Positions 42,422 through 50,891 are shown, counted from the first letter of the stretch. The stretch is 64,000 nt of DNA from Rikenellaceae bacterium (GCA_015059845.1 SUZR01000005.1:106268-170267); one strand, 5' to 3'. The notes: a model not told the origin generated them from the letters alone. Numbers and translations: made by a program.

Positions 42422-43150
42422 ATGGGAAAACTCTTTCATCGTCTGCTCTACCGCCTGCTATCGCTGGAGGGGTATTTGAGGGTGGTGAGCCGCCTATTTT
42501 TCCTCACGCGTGCGTTGGGCATAGGCCGAAATGGGCGGGCGTTAGAATATAACTACCACCTGCCGCAGCTCGTTAAGCGTGGCGATACGGCGATAGATAT
42601 CGGAGCTAATTTGGGCTACTACACCTGCCCGATAGCCGATATTGTCGGCTCGGAAGGTGAGGTATATGCCGTAGAGCCTGTGCCAGTAATCTTCTCTGTG
42701 CTAAAGCGTAACGTTGGCCGCAGGCGGAATGTAAAGCTGCTCAACTACGCTTTGGGCGAGGATGAGCGCACCATCGAGATGGCCAACGACTCGGTTGCGG
42801 CCGCAGGATACTTCGGCACGGGGCGTAACTTTGTCAGCGATGGCGAACTCTCGGGCGAAGCGATACGTTTTACGGCGCAGATGGTGCGTGGTAGTCGATT
42901 GTTTGCCGAGGTCGGCAAGATAGATTTTATAAAGTGCGATATCGAGGGCTACGAGCGCGTGGTGATTCCAGAACTGCGCCCCCTTATCGAGCGTCACCAC
43001 CCAACGGTGCTAATTGAGACCGATGGCGACACCCGACGCGATATAATAGAGATGTTTACCGAAATGGGCTACCGAGCCTATATGTTGGAGGCGGGCCGCG
43101 AGGTTGCGCTCGACACAAAGAGTGATAAGGATATAATTTTTAGATACTAA
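42422..43150 (+). CDS. FkbM-family SAM-dependent methyltransferase
   Basis: The 242-residue protein has the SAM-binding motif GDTAIDIGANLGYYT (about 58-72), EVYAVEPVP after beta-2 and KIDFIKCDIEGYE as the acidic motif of the FkbM branch, which methylates sugars or macrolide hydroxyls. An N-terminal basic/hydrophobic segment may sit on the membrane. It is placed between an MBL hydrolase and trmD, 4 bases and 6 bases from them. A role in modifying lipid A or an O-antigen-like glycan is possible in view of lpxB downstream. Confidence 0.85.
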   Translation: MGKLFHRLLYRLLSLEGYLRVVSRLFFLTRALGIGRNGRALEYNYHLPQLVKRGDTAIDIGANLGYYTCPIADIVGSEGEVYAVEPVPVIFSVLKRNVGRRRNVKLLNYALGEDERTIEMANDSVAAAGYFGTGRNFVSDGELSGEAIRFTAQMVRGSRLFAEVGKIDFIKCDIEGYERVVIPELRPLIERHHPTVLIETDGDTRRDIIEMFTEMGYRAYMLEAGREVALDTKSDKDIIFRY

Positions 43151-43156
43151 CCGCTT

Positions 43157-43840
43157 ATGAGAATAGATATAATTACCGTTGTACCTGAATTGGTCACCTC
43201 GCCCTTGAGCGAGTCAATTTTGAAGCGTGCGCAGGAGAAAGGCTTGGTTGAGATTGTTGTGCATAACCTGCACGACTACGCCCACGACAAGCGCAAGACC
43301 ACCGACGACTACCCCTTCGGTGGCGAGGCGGGTATGGTGATGAAGTGCGAGCCCGTATTTGAGCTTGTGGAGAAGCTGCAGTCGGAGCGCACCTACGACG
43401 AGATTATCTACACCTCGCCCGATGGCATTACCTACAACCAGCACGAGGCTAACCGTCTGTCGATGTGCGAGAATATCATTATTCTCTGTGGCCACTACAA
43501 GGGCATCGACCACCGCATCCGCGAGCATCTTATCACACGCGAAATTTCCATCGGCGACTACGTCTTGACGGGTGGCGAATTGGCCGCTTGCATTATTGCC
43601 GACTCGGTTGTACGACTTCTACCGGGTGCGATTGGCGACGAGGCCTCAGCGTTGACGGATTGTTTCCAGGATGATTTGTTGGCACCGCCCGTATATACCC
43701 GTCCTGCGGAGTTTCGCGGCTGGCGCGTACCCGATGTGCTTTTGTCGGGCAACTTTGCCGAAATCGAGAAGTGGCAGGAGGAGCAATCTTTCGAGCGCAC
43801 AAAGCGTCTGCGCCCAGATTTGTTGGAGAGAATGAAATAA
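43157..43840 (+). CDS. trmD: tRNA (guanine-37-N1)-methyltransferase TrmD
   Basis: The 227-residue enzyme makes m1G37 in tRNAs reading CNN codons and prevents frameshifting. It shows the SPOUT knot: [52 protein letters not shown] and the [20 protein letters not shown]-terminal segment. In E. coli trmD sits in rpsP-rimM-trmD-rplS; here it is away from those genes, inside an envelope-oriented cluster. Confidence 0.96.
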   Translation: MRIDIITVVPELVTSPLSESILKRAQEKGLVEIVVHNLHDYAHDKRKTTDDYPFGGEAGMVMKCEPVFELVEKLQSERTYDEIIYTSPDGITYNQHEANRLSMCENIIILCGHYKGIDHRIREHLITREISIGDYVLTGGELAACIIADSVVRLLPGAIGDEASALTDCFQDDLLAPPVYTRPAEFRGWRVPDVLLSGNFAEIEKWQEEQSFERTKRLRPDLLERMK

Positions 43841-43846
43841 GAGAAT

Positions 43847-44464
43847 ATGAAGAGATTAGTAATGTTATTGGTCGTGCTATGTGTAGCATTACCAACAATT
43901 TCCGCCCAAGAAATTGAAATCAAGTACCAAGATTTGATTGCAACCGAATCTTCGGAGCTTCTCCAAACGGTTTTGGATATGCAAAAAATTCGGGCATACA
44001 GCGTAACCCTTAAAGGCGAGAATATTAAGGACAAACGATATGCCTTGAAGTGCCATCGTGTCGAAAACGGAAAGGTGCAAGATGATATGCTGCAAGGAAT
44101 GTTCAAAGGTACGGTGCGTGAAAACGACTCGTTGTGCTTAAAGTTTTATGCTATCCCCTCAGGTCAGGACACTGTTAGTTTGCGAATAGATTGCTCGGCA
44201 GGCAAGATTACTCTTCCGATTAAGATAAATAGTGAGGAGGCAATACTGATGGAGACATTTTTGAACAAACCTCTCTCTGTCTATGAGCCTATTCCTATTA
44301 TCTCGTTGAACGCAGGCGAATATTTTGAGGTGGAGTTGCCGACAGGAGCTAAAATGACAGGTCGTCACTATTGCCCGATTCGGGATGAACATATCCATCC
44401 AAGCCTTTGGACGGAGAAATACAAGATGGACGATTATATATATTTTGAGGTAAAATTTGAATAA
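43847..44464 (+). CDS. Secreted protein of unknown function
   Basis: The 205-residue product has a signal peptide (MKRLVMLLVVLCVALPTISAQ). The rest appears beta-rich with few features that I recognise; it ends FEVKFE. No lipobox or known motif is seen. Codons are less biased than those of its neighbours and the sequence is lower in GC, so it may be less expressed or more recent. It fits between trmD and lpxB with 6- and 3-base gaps, so it is co-transcribed. Confidence 0.75.
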   Translation: MKRLVMLLVVLCVALPTISAQEIEIKYQDLIATESSELLQTVLDMQKIRAYSVTLKGENIKDKRYALKCHRVENGKVQDDMLQGMFKGTVRENDSLCLKFYAIPSGQDTVSLRIDCSAGKITLPIKINSEEAILMETFLNKPLSVYEPIPIISLNAGEYFEVELPTGAKMTGRHYCPIRDEHIHPSLWTEKYKMDDYIYFEVKFE

Positions 44465-44467
44465 CCT

Positions 44468-45616
44468 ATGAAATACTACATCATTGCCGGTGAGCCTTCG
44501 GGCGATTTGCACGGCTCAAACTTAATGCGTGGCCTAAGAAAGGCCGACCCCGAGGCGCGGTTCCGCTTCTGGGGTGGCGATATGATGGCCGAGGTGGGCG
44601 GACGCGAAAATCTTGTCAAGCACTACCGCGAGATGTCGTTCTTCGGCTTCCTGCAGGTGGCCCTCAACATCCGCACCATCCTCTCGCAGATGGGTGACTG
44701 CTGCCGCGATATTACGGCCTTCGCACCCGATGTGGTTATCCTGATTGACTACCCTGGCTTCAACCTTAAGATTGCCGAGTTTGCCCACTCGAAGGGTATT
44801 CCCGTACACTACTACATCGCTCCGAAGGTGTGGGCGTGGAAGGAGCACCGCGTGAAGGCCTTGAAAAAGTTTGTCGATAAACTCTATATTATATTCCCCT
44901 TCGAGAAGGAGTATTTCCCCACCAAGGGCATTGAGCCGCACTTCGAGGGCAACCCCATTATGGATGCCATCGCCCAGCGTTGCGCCGCAGCGCCCGAGGA
45001 GAGTGTTTTCCGTAAGGAGAATGGACTCGATGAGCGACCTATTGTGGCTCTGCTGGCGGGTAGCCGCGTGAGTGAGATTAAGGCCAACCTGCGTTTTATG
45101 GCCGAGCTTGCGGAGCGTATGCCCGAGCGGCAGTTTGTTGTGGCGGGCGTGGGTTGGATTGCCAAGGAGCAGTATGAGATTTTCACAAAGGATATGCCCG
45201 TAAAATATGTCTGCGACAAGACCTACGAACTGCTGCAAATATCAGAGTCTGCGGTGGTTACATCGGGTACGGCGACACTCGAAACGGCCCTTATCGGTAT
45301 TCCCGAATTAGTCGTATATGGTATTCCGTGGTTGTACGAGAAGGTAAAGCCCTATCTGCTCACGATTCCTTTCGTTTCGCTTGTGAATCTGAATCTTAAG
45401 CGTGAGGCAGTGCGCGAGATGGTTGTCTATCACCCCTCGGTGGATGAGGCCGAAAAGGAGCTACGTGCGATTCTTCCTGGCGGTACGAAGCGCGAGAAGA
45501 TGTTAGCCGATTTTGACGAGTTGCGCGCAATTATTGGCGGCACAGGGGCAAGCGACAGGTTTGCGGCAGATATTGTCAAGACAATTCAAAATTCAAGATT
45601 CAAAATTCAAAATTAA
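44468..45616 (+). CDS. lpxB: Lipid-A-disaccharide synthase
   Basis: The 382-residue inner-membrane-associated glycosyltransferase joins UDP-diacylglucosamine and lipid X. It shows IAGEPSGDLHGSNLMRGL, LIDYPGFNLKIAEFA, YYIAPKVWAWKEHRVK, FEGNPIMDA, LLAGSRVSEI, and VTSGTATLETALI near the C-terminal donor site. The last ten or so residues (QNSRFKIQN end) are encoded by an AATTCAAA-type repeat and look like a tail added by repeat growth. Its Gram-negative role supports the lineage call. Confidence 0.94.
   Translation: MKYYIIAGEPSGDLHGSNLMRGLRKADPEARFRFWGGDMMAEVGGRENLVKHYREMSFFGFLQVALNIRTILSQMGDCCRDITAFAPDVVILIDYPGFNLKIAEFAHSKGIPVHYYIAPKVWAWKEHRVKALKKFVDKLYIIFPFEKEYFPTKGIEPHFEGNPIMDAIAQRCAAAPEESVFRKENGLDERPIVALLAGSRVSEIKANLRFMAELAERMPERQFVVAGVGWIAKEQYEIFTKDMPVKYVCDKTYELLQISESAVVTSGTATLETALIGIPELVVYGIPWLYEKVKPYLLTIPFVSLVNLNLKREAVREMVVYHPSVDEAEKELRAILPGGTKREKMLADFDELRAIIGGTGASDRFAADIVKTIQNSRFKIQN
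45583..45616 (+). repeat. Short tandem repeat at the 3' end of lpxB
   Basis: Four near-copies of (A)ATTCAAAA/ATTCAAG lie in a row and run into the stop codon. They encode the C-terminal tail of LpxB. Copy-number change would alter the tail or the spacing to the next gene. Confidence 0.7.
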
Positions 45617-45624
45617 TTTGCGTT

Positions 45625-46350
45625 ATGCAAAACGCTCAACTATTACTAAACCCACTACTGCATCTGGCGATTATTGTGCCGCTCCTGCTTATTTTTATGA
45701 AGGAGCGCACACGCGAGAATTATCTGCGTGTGTTGAGCATTGTTGTATGCTATTGTCTATACAGCATTGCTCTCGTTTTGCCATATCTTTTTGATTCACT
45801 GCATTTTATTAATGGCAGTTGGAATTGGAACGGCAAATTGTTTGGCCTCGCGTGTGGCGTAATATTGTATTTCCTCTTTCGCCGTCAGTTCGCTGACAAC
45901 AATTTTTTCACACTCAAGCAGAATAAAGAGGGTTTGCGCTCGGCATTAAAGGTTGCCATCGGGCTTCTCTCTGTCTATGTTCTTGCAGGACTTTTGGGCG
46001 AAAAGGAGTTTGATACGGAAACACTACTATTCCAGATTTCAATGCCGGGCATCGACGAGGAGGTTATGTCCCGAGGTGTTTTGCTCGGATTGATGTGCAG
46101 TACTCTGCGTGAGGGAGGCAGACCGTCGCTGAATCCCGCCATCATAATCAATGGTATTTGGTTTGGGCTGGTACACTCGTTGGCATTCCAGAATGGCGAG
46201 GTGGCATTCAGCGTAGGTTCGTTCATTGCGACAGGGATGGTTGGTTATGCGTTGGCATATATTGCCTTGCGTACCCGCAGTATCGTGATTCCGATGCTGA
46301 CACATAACCTCTTCAACTTTACTAATAATCTGTTGTCGATGATTTTGTAA
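45625..46350 (+). CDS. CPBP family intramembrane metalloprotease
   Basis: The 241-residue protein has about seven hydrophobic segments. The Abi/CPBP motifs are EEVMSRGVLLG (EExxxR), WFGLVHSLAF (FxxxH type) and the later MLTHNLFNFTNN with a conserved His/Asn. Such proteases may cleave CAAX-like or other membrane substrates, or act in bacteriocin self-immunity. It lies 8 bases after lpxB. Confidence 0.85.
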   Translation: MQNAQLLLNPLLHLAIIVPLLLIFMKERTRENYLRVLSIVVCYCLYSIALVLPYLFDSLHFINGSWNWNGKLFGLACGVILYFLFRRQFADNNFFTLKQNKEGLRSALKVAIGLLSVYVLAGLLGEKEFDTETLLFQISMPGIDEEVMSRGVLLGLMCSTLREGGRPSLNPAIIINGIWFGLVHSLAFQNGEVAFSVGSFIATGMVGYALAYIALRTRSIVIPMLTHNLFNFTNNLLSMIL

Positions 46351-46351
46351 T

Positions 46352-46657
46352 ATGCTTTTGGGTGCTGTTATATTTGCCGCTGTTTGGTGCCTTATAGCTC
46401 TGCTTCTGCGCCACTATCCCGAGACGATGGCGGGCTATAACACTATGCCGAAGGCGAAACGCGAGAAGATTGACATCCAAAAACTTGGCCGCTTTATCTC
46501 GAATGCAATGTTTGCAGGCGTGCCATCGGTGCTGCTCGCGCCACTTATGCCGAGTGCGGAGTTATATTCGCTGCTGCTCTGCTGGATGCCTTGCTCAATA
46601 CTCGTAGTGGCGGGCATATATGTAAATGTAAGAAAAGAAAAATTTGAAAAACAATGA
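46352..46657 (+). CDS. DUF3784 small membrane protein
   Basis: The 101-residue protein has an N-terminal helix, the AGYNTMPKAKREKIDIQKLG segment typical of DUF3784, and two more helices. It has no known reaction. It follows the CPBP gene by 1 base and overlaps the next start by 4 bases (ATGA), so translation is coupled. DUF3784 genes often neighbour transport or sensing genes, but its job is unknown. Confidence 0.82.
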   Translation: MLLGAVIFAAVWCLIALLLRHYPETMAGYNTMPKAKREKIDIQKLGRFISNAMFAGVPSVLLAPLMPSAELYSLLLCWMPCSILVVAGIYVNVRKEKFEKQ

Positions 46658-47277
46658 AGATAATCTGTATCGGTCGCAACTATGCCGACCACGCCAAGGA
46701 GCTAAACGATGGGGCTGAACTACCCAAAGAGCCGCTCTTTTTCCTCAAGCCCGACACGGCGCTGCTCCGCAACAACGACCCGTTTTATATCCCCTCATTC
46801 TCGCAGGAGGTACATTACGAGTGCGAGCTGGTGGTGCGCATCAACCGCCTGGCCAAGTGCATTGACGAGAAGTTCGCATCGCGCTGCTACGACGAGGTGG
46901 GCCTCGGCATTGACTTCACGGCGCGCGACCTCCAGCGCGAGGCCATAGCCAAGGGCCTTCCGTGGGAACTGTGCAAGGGATTCGACCACTCGGCAGCCTT
47001 GTCGAATCAGTTTATACCTTTGGCGGAGCTGGGTGGTGACATCAACAACTTGGAGTTCGAGATGGAGCTCAATGGCGAAGTGCGCCAGCGTGGCCGCACG
47101 TGCGAGATGCTCTTCTCGGTGGATAGGATTATCAGCCACATATCGCGTTATATGACCCTGAAAATCGGCGACCTAATCTACACAGGTACGCCCGTGGGCG
47201 TCGGCCCCGTACAGCAGGGCGATAACATCAAGGCGCGAATTGGAGGACATACGTTGTTGGATTTTGATGTGAGATAA
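46654..47277 (+). CDS. Fumarylacetoacetate hydrolase family protein
   Basis: The 207-residue protein contains the FAH-fold core: KIICIGRNYADHAKEL, the metal-binding EVHYECELVVRI with Glu ligands, GLGIDFTARDLQ, and YTGTPVGVGPV near the end. The short form matches YcgM-like acylpyruvases or oxaloacetate decarboxylase/tautomerases. The exact reaction is not decidable from sequence. ATGA overlap with the previous gene. Confidence 0.85.
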   Translation: MKIICIGRNYADHAKELNDGAELPKEPLFFLKPDTALLRNNDPFYIPSFSQEVHYECELVVRINRLAKCIDEKFASRCYDEVGLGIDFTARDLQREAIAKGLPWELCKGFDHSAALSNQFIPLAELGGDINNLEFEMELNGEVRQRGRTCEMLFSVDRIISHISRYMTLKIGDLIYTGTPVGVGPVQQGDNIKARIGGHTLLDFDVR

Positions 47278-47279
47278 TT

Positions 47280-47870
47280 ATGCTTTTACACGACAAACTA
47301 AAACCCTACCGTCTTATCCTCGCCTCGCAGTCGCCACGCCGCCGTCAGCTACTATCCGATGCAGGGCTGGAGTTCACTTTGGCGCCACGCTTTGAGTGTG
47401 AGGAGTCATTTCCAGAGGATATGCCCGCTGCCGAGGTGGCCGAATACCTCTCTTCGCTGAAGAGTGAGGCCTACCCTGAGCCGCTGGGCGAGAAGGATAT
47501 TCTGCTTACGGCCGACACGGTTGTGATAGCCTGCGGTCGCATACTCGGCAAGCCTGCCAACCGCGAGGAGGCCATCGCTATGATTGAGATGCTGTCGGGC
47601 CGTGGGCACGAGGTTGTAACGGGCGTCACGCTCCGCCTGGCCGAGCGCACAAAACACTTCTCGGTGGTGTCGAAAGTACGATTCCGCACCCTCACGCAGG
47701 AGGAGATTGAGTACTATGTTGACACATATAAACCCTTCGACAAGGCTGGCTCGTATGGTATTCAGGAGTGGATTGGCTACGTCGGCATCGAGGGCATCGA
47801 GGGCTCGTTCTACAACGTTATGGGCCTGCCCGTACAGAGGTTGTACTGCGAACTCAGTGAGTTGATATAA
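47280..47870 (+). CDS. maf: Maf-type nucleoside triphosphate pyrophosphatase
   Basis: The 196-residue protein removes modified or excess NTPs as a house-cleaning enzyme. It has the start ILASQSPRRRQLL, ADTVV with the acidic site, SGRGHEVVTGV, and PFDKAGSYGIQEW. The last motif (Gln in YGIQ) suggests the YhdE subfamily, with dTTP/UTP preference. Last gene of the nine-gene cluster, with a strong terminator after it. Confidence 0.92.
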   Translation: MLLHDKLKPYRLILASQSPRRRQLLSDAGLEFTLAPRFECEESFPEDMPAAEVAEYLSSLKSEAYPEPLGEKDILLTADTVVIACGRILGKPANREEAIAMIEMLSGRGHEVVTGVTLRLAERTKHFSVVSKVRFRTLTQEEIEYYVDTYKPFDKAGSYGIQEWIGYVGIEGIEGSFYNVMGLPVQRLYCELSELI

Positions 47871-47912
47871 AACAAACCGCATCGGAGGATGATTCCGATG
47901 CGGTTTGTTTTT
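47871..47912. terminator. Bidirectional terminator after maf
   Basis: AACAAACCGCATCGGA and TCCGATGCGGTTTGTT pair over 16 bp without mismatch around a 7-base loop; T5 follows. It lies between convergent transcripts. Confidence 0.95.
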
Positions 47913-47925
47913 AATCGTATAACTT

Positions 47926-48252
47926 TTATTTACTCAGTTTCACGGCGGTACCTATGGCCGAAACCATAAACATACTCTTCTCCTTGCCTGACACCTCGCC
48001 GAAATCCATCTTCAGGCCCACAACGGCATCGGCACCGAGCTTCTCGGCACGCTTCTCAATCTTCTTGAATGCTGCTTCGTACACATCATCCAACTTACGC
48101 TGATAGGTGCTTGACTTACCACCGAAGATATCAGTCACAGAGGCCATCCAATCCGAAAAGAAATTTGTACCGATTACGACATTAACCGATATAAGGTCGA
48201 GGTACTCCACGATGCGTGCGCCCTCGATGTTGCTTGTTGTAGTGATTATCAT
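47926..48252 (-). CDS. YbjQ/UPF0145 family heavy-metal-binding-domain protein
   Basis: The 108-residue protein is a complete UPF0145 domain: MIITTTSNIEG, VIGTNFFSDWMASVTDIFGG, the ADAVVGLKMDFGEVSG segment, and FMVSAIGTAVKL. The fold forms a pentamer in solved relatives and is often labelled heavy-metal-binding by similarity, without proof. A second member of the family is at 62156-63166. It lies 22 bases after the small membrane gene at 48275-48454, in the murA run. Confidence 0.85.
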   Translation of the reverse strand: MIITTTSNIEGARIVEYLDLISVNVVIGTNFFSDWMASVTDIFGGKSSTYQRKLDDVYEAAFKKIEKRAEKLGADAVVGLKMDFGEVSGKEKSMFMVSAIGTAVKLSK

Positions 48253-48274
48253 AATTCAATATTTTTTATAATCA

Positions 48275-48454
48275 TTATTCTCGTTTCTGACCCATCACAC
48301 CCGAAAGGCATAGAAGCAGATAGATAGGGAGCAAGCCTGTCGCAAAGCTGATGATAACACCCTTCCACGTCGGGCGATTTCTGTCACTTATCATAGTGAC
48401 AACCAGCAGCAACGCGAATAAAATACCATAAGCAAGTAGAATGGTTACCCACAT
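48275..48454 (-). CDS. 59-residue two-helix membrane protein
   Basis: This small gene (MWVTILLAYGILFALLLVVT at the N-terminus, then ISDRNRPTWK, then a second hydrophobic stretch GVIISFATGLLPIYLLLCLS, ending GQKRE) has two membrane helices separated by a basic loop. It fills the gap between murA and the UPF0145 gene, with 21- and 22-base gaps and no terminator, so the three are probably co-transcribed. No family recognised. It is below common gene-finder length limits. Confidence 0.65.
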   Translation of the reverse strand: MWVTILLAYGILFALLLVVTMISDRNRPTWKGVIISFATGLLPIYLLLCLSGVMGQKRE

Positions 48455-48475
48455 ATCTTCTCTATTTTATCCCCT

Positions 48476-49786
48476 TTACTCCTCCATACGTGTAATCTTC
48501 GCACCCAGAGCATTCAGGCGGCCGTCGATATCCTTATATCCGCGGTCAATCTGCTCGATGTTCTGGATAATACTTGTACCCTCTGCACTCATAGCGGCGA
48601 TAAGCAGCGCCACACCGGCACGAATATCGGGCGAGGTCATTCTCGCAGCACGCAGACGAATACGGTGGTCGTGGCCGATGACCGTAGCGCGGTGCGGGTC
48701 ACAAAGGATAATCTGCGCACCCATATCAATGAGTTTATCAACGAAGAACAGACGGCTCTCGAACATCTTCTGGTGGATAAGCACCGTACCCTTAGCCTGC
48801 GTAGCCACCACAAGGAATATAGACAGCAGGTCGGGCGTAAGTCCCGGCCAGGGGGCATCGGCGATATTCATAATAGAGCCATCGATAAAACTCTCAATCG
48901 AATAGTGGTCCTGCTGCGGGATGTAGATATCGTCACCACGCTGCTCAAAGCGAATACCCAGACGGGCAAACTGCGCAGGGATGATACCGAGGTTATCGTA
49001 CGACACATCCTTGATGGTAAGCTCCGATTGCGTCATAGCGGCCATACCGATAAAGCTACCCACCTCAATCATATCGGGCAACATAGTATGCTCCGTACCG
49101 CCCAGCTCGCGTACACCCTCAATCGTCAGAAGGTTAGAGGCAATGCCCGAAATCTTCGCTCCCATACGGTTGAGCATCTTACACAACTGCTGGATATAGG
49201 GCTCACAAGCGGCGTTGTAAATCGTGGTTGTACCCTCGGCCAAAACGGCGGCCATAATGATATTGGCCGTACCCGTTACAGAGGCCTCATCCAGAAGCAT
49301 ATAACACCCCTTCAACTTCTTGGCCTCCACCGAGAAGAACTCCTCATTGGGGTCGAAGTTGAATGTTGCACCCAACTTCTGGAATCCCAGAAAGTGGGTA
49401 TCCAAGCGGCGACGGCCAATCTTATCGCCACCCGGCTTGGGGATGTGTCCCACGCCGAAGCGGGCTAGCAGTGGGCCAATCATCATCACCGAGCCACGCA
49501 GTCGGCGACATCGGCGGTGATAATCCTCGCTACGCATATAATCGAGGTCGATGTTGGCGGCGCGGAAGGCGTATGAATCCTCGCCAAGGCGCTCCACCTC
49601 AACGCCCATCTTATCCAGAAGTTCTATAAGTTGTATGATATCCAGAATCTGCGGCACGTTATGCACCACCACCCTCTCGGGCGTAAGCAAAACCGCACTC
49701 AGAATCTGTAAAGCCTCATTCTTTGCACCTTGCGGTGTCACGCTACCGTGCAGGCGTGTTCCGCCCTCTACTTTGAAAATTGCCAT
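48476..49786 (-). CDS. murA: UDP-N-acetylglucosamine 1-carboxyvinyltransferase, Asp-type active site
   Basis: The 436-residue enzyme transfers enolpyruvate to UDP-GlcNAc, the first committed step of peptidoglycan synthesis. I chose the ATG at 49786 (MAIFKVEGG). The KN motif is in TPQGAKNEALQIL, RGSVMMIGPLLARFG is typical, and the loop PGGDKIGRRRLD carries Asp121 where E. coli has Cys115 (PGGCxIG). Asp at this place is known from Mycobacterium and Chlamydia, where it prevents covalent fosfomycin binding. It heads the murA-small membrane-UPF0145 run. Confidence 0.95.
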   Translation of the reverse strand: MAIFKVEGGTRLHGSVTPQGAKNEALQILSAVLLTPERVVVHNVPQILDIIQLIELLDKMGVEVERLGEDSYAFRAANIDLDYMRSEDYHRRCRRLRGSVMMIGPLLARFGVGHIPKPGGDKIGRRRLDTHFLGFQKLGATFNFDPNEEFFSVEAKKLKGCYMLLDEASVTGTANIIMAAVLAEGTTTIYNAACEPYIQQLCKMLNRMGAKISGIASNLLTIEGVRELGGTEHTMLPDMIEVGSFIGMAAMTQSELTIKDVSYDNLGIIPAQFARLGIRFEQRGDDIYIPQQDHYSIESFIDGSIMNIADAPWPGLTPDLLSIFLVVATQAKGTVLIHQKMFESRLFFVDKLIDMGAQIILCDPHRATVIGHDHRIRLRAARMTSPDIRAGVALLIAAMSAEGTSIIQNIEQIDRGYKDIDGRLNALGAKITRMEE

Positions 49787-49886
49787 ATGATAGATTTTTA
49801 CCAAATATACGCAATAAAGTCGAACTTACAAAATATTTCCTCCGTGAAACGCCAAAAATGGGCGGTGAAAAAATTACAAGAAAAGA

Positions 49887-49916
49887 GTTGAAGTATAATC
49901 TTATTTTGTATATTTG
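49887..49916 (+). promoter_or_regulatory. Candidate promoter of the DUF1080 gene at 49970
   Basis: GTTG (49887-49890), 18 bases, TATATTTG (49909-49916). The -7 matches the consensus; the -33 is imperfect and spacing is one short. It lies in the region divergent from murA. Confidence 0.5.
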
Positions 49917-49969
49917 TAGTATCGTAAATGTGCGAATTAGGAAATTATTAACCTTAATAACTAATTTTT

Positions 49970-50746
49970 ATGAAAAAACTTATTCTTTCGGCTATCGCCT
50001 TGACTATCGCAGTCGGCGTATCAGCACAGGGTCAGCGCCCTCAGCAGCAGCCAGACCCCAATCGTATGCGTCCCGGTATGACTGAGTTCTACACTCCCGT
50101 ACCTAAGGTTGTAACTCCTGGTGACATCACTACAAACTCAGCTCCCTCAGATGCTATCGTTCTTTTCGATGGTAAGGACCTCAGCGCGTGGTCAGGTCGT
50201 GGTGGCGGCCCCGCAGAGTGGGATGTACACGATGGCGTATTTACTGTAAATAAGAAGAAGGGCGATATCCAGACTCGTCAGCACTTCAACTCATTCCAGC
50301 TCCACATCGAGTGGTGCGTACCCGAGAACATCACAGGCGAGAGCCAGGCTCGTGGTAACAGCGGTGTATTCTTGCAGGGTATGTACGAGATTCAGATTTT
50401 GGATTGCTACAACAACAAGACTTATACAAACGGACAGACTGGTAGTATCTACAAGCAGTCAACTCCCCTTGCAAACGCTATGCGTAAGCCCGGCGAGTGG
50501 AACGTTTACGATATTATCTACAACGCTCCCGTATTCAACGCAGACGGTTCATACCGCGTGCCTCCCACCGTTACAGTTATCCACAACGGTGTATTGTTGC
50601 AGAACAACGTGATTATCCGCGGTACTACCGAGTACATCGGCCACCCGCAGGTTAAGAAGCACGGCGCAGGTCCCATCATCCTTCAGAGCCACGGTGACCC
50701 CTCAGAGCCTATCAGCTTCCGTAACATCTGGATTCGTGAGTTGTAA
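49970..50746 (+). CDS. Secreted DUF1080 (3-keto-disaccharide hydrolase) protein
   Basis: The 258-residue protein has a signal peptide (VGVSAQGQRP), a Gln/Pro-rich linker, and one PF06439 domain: AIVLFDGKDLSAWSG, QLHIEWCVPE, RGNSGVFLQGMYEIQILD, and the end PISFRNIWIREL. The domain cleaves 3-keto-glycosides in family members. It is a stand-alone paralog of the C-terminal domain of the protein at 7937-10720. Codon bias is strong, implying high expression. It is alone, with its own terminator. Confidence 0.87.
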   Translation: MKKLILSAIALTIAVGVSAQGQRPQQQPDPNRMRPGMTEFYTPVPKVVTPGDITTNSAPSDAIVLFDGKDLSAWSGRGGGPAEWDVHDGVFTVNKKKGDIQTRQHFNSFQLHIEWCVPENITGESQARGNSGVFLQGMYEIQILDCYNNKTYTNGQTGSIYKQSTPLANAMRKPGEWNVYDIIYNAPVFNADGSYRVPPTVTVIHNGVLLQNNVIIRGTTEYIGHPQVKKHGAGPIILQSHGDPSEPISFRNIWIREL

Positions 50747-50760
50747 TAACAATACTGCAT

Positions 50761-50799
50761 AAAAAATAGCCTGCTCCTTTCGGGGCAGGTTATTTTTTA
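50761..50799 (+). terminator. Terminator of the DUF1080 gene
   Basis: CCTGCTCC pairs with GGGGCAGG around TTTC, and the outer A/T-rich flank extends the stem; T6 follows. Confidence 0.9.
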
Positions 50800-50883
50800 T
50801 CTATATATAACACGTACCCTCTCTTTTTATGAAAATAGTACAATATATTGGCTTTTATGCACTCTGAGAATAGAAATAAATCG

Positions 50884-50891
50884 TATATTTG
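50884..50891 (+). promoter_or_regulatory. Candidate -7 element of the xpt operon
   Basis: TATATTTG matches the consensus; no exact TTTG at 19-21 bases. The leader is only about 18 bases, which leaves no room for a purine riboswitch. Confidence 0.5.

Noticed and set aside
47871..47912. Perfect 16-bp inverted repeat as an integration or mobile-element end
   Set aside because: It lies between two convergent genes and has a T-run, so terminator explains it fully.
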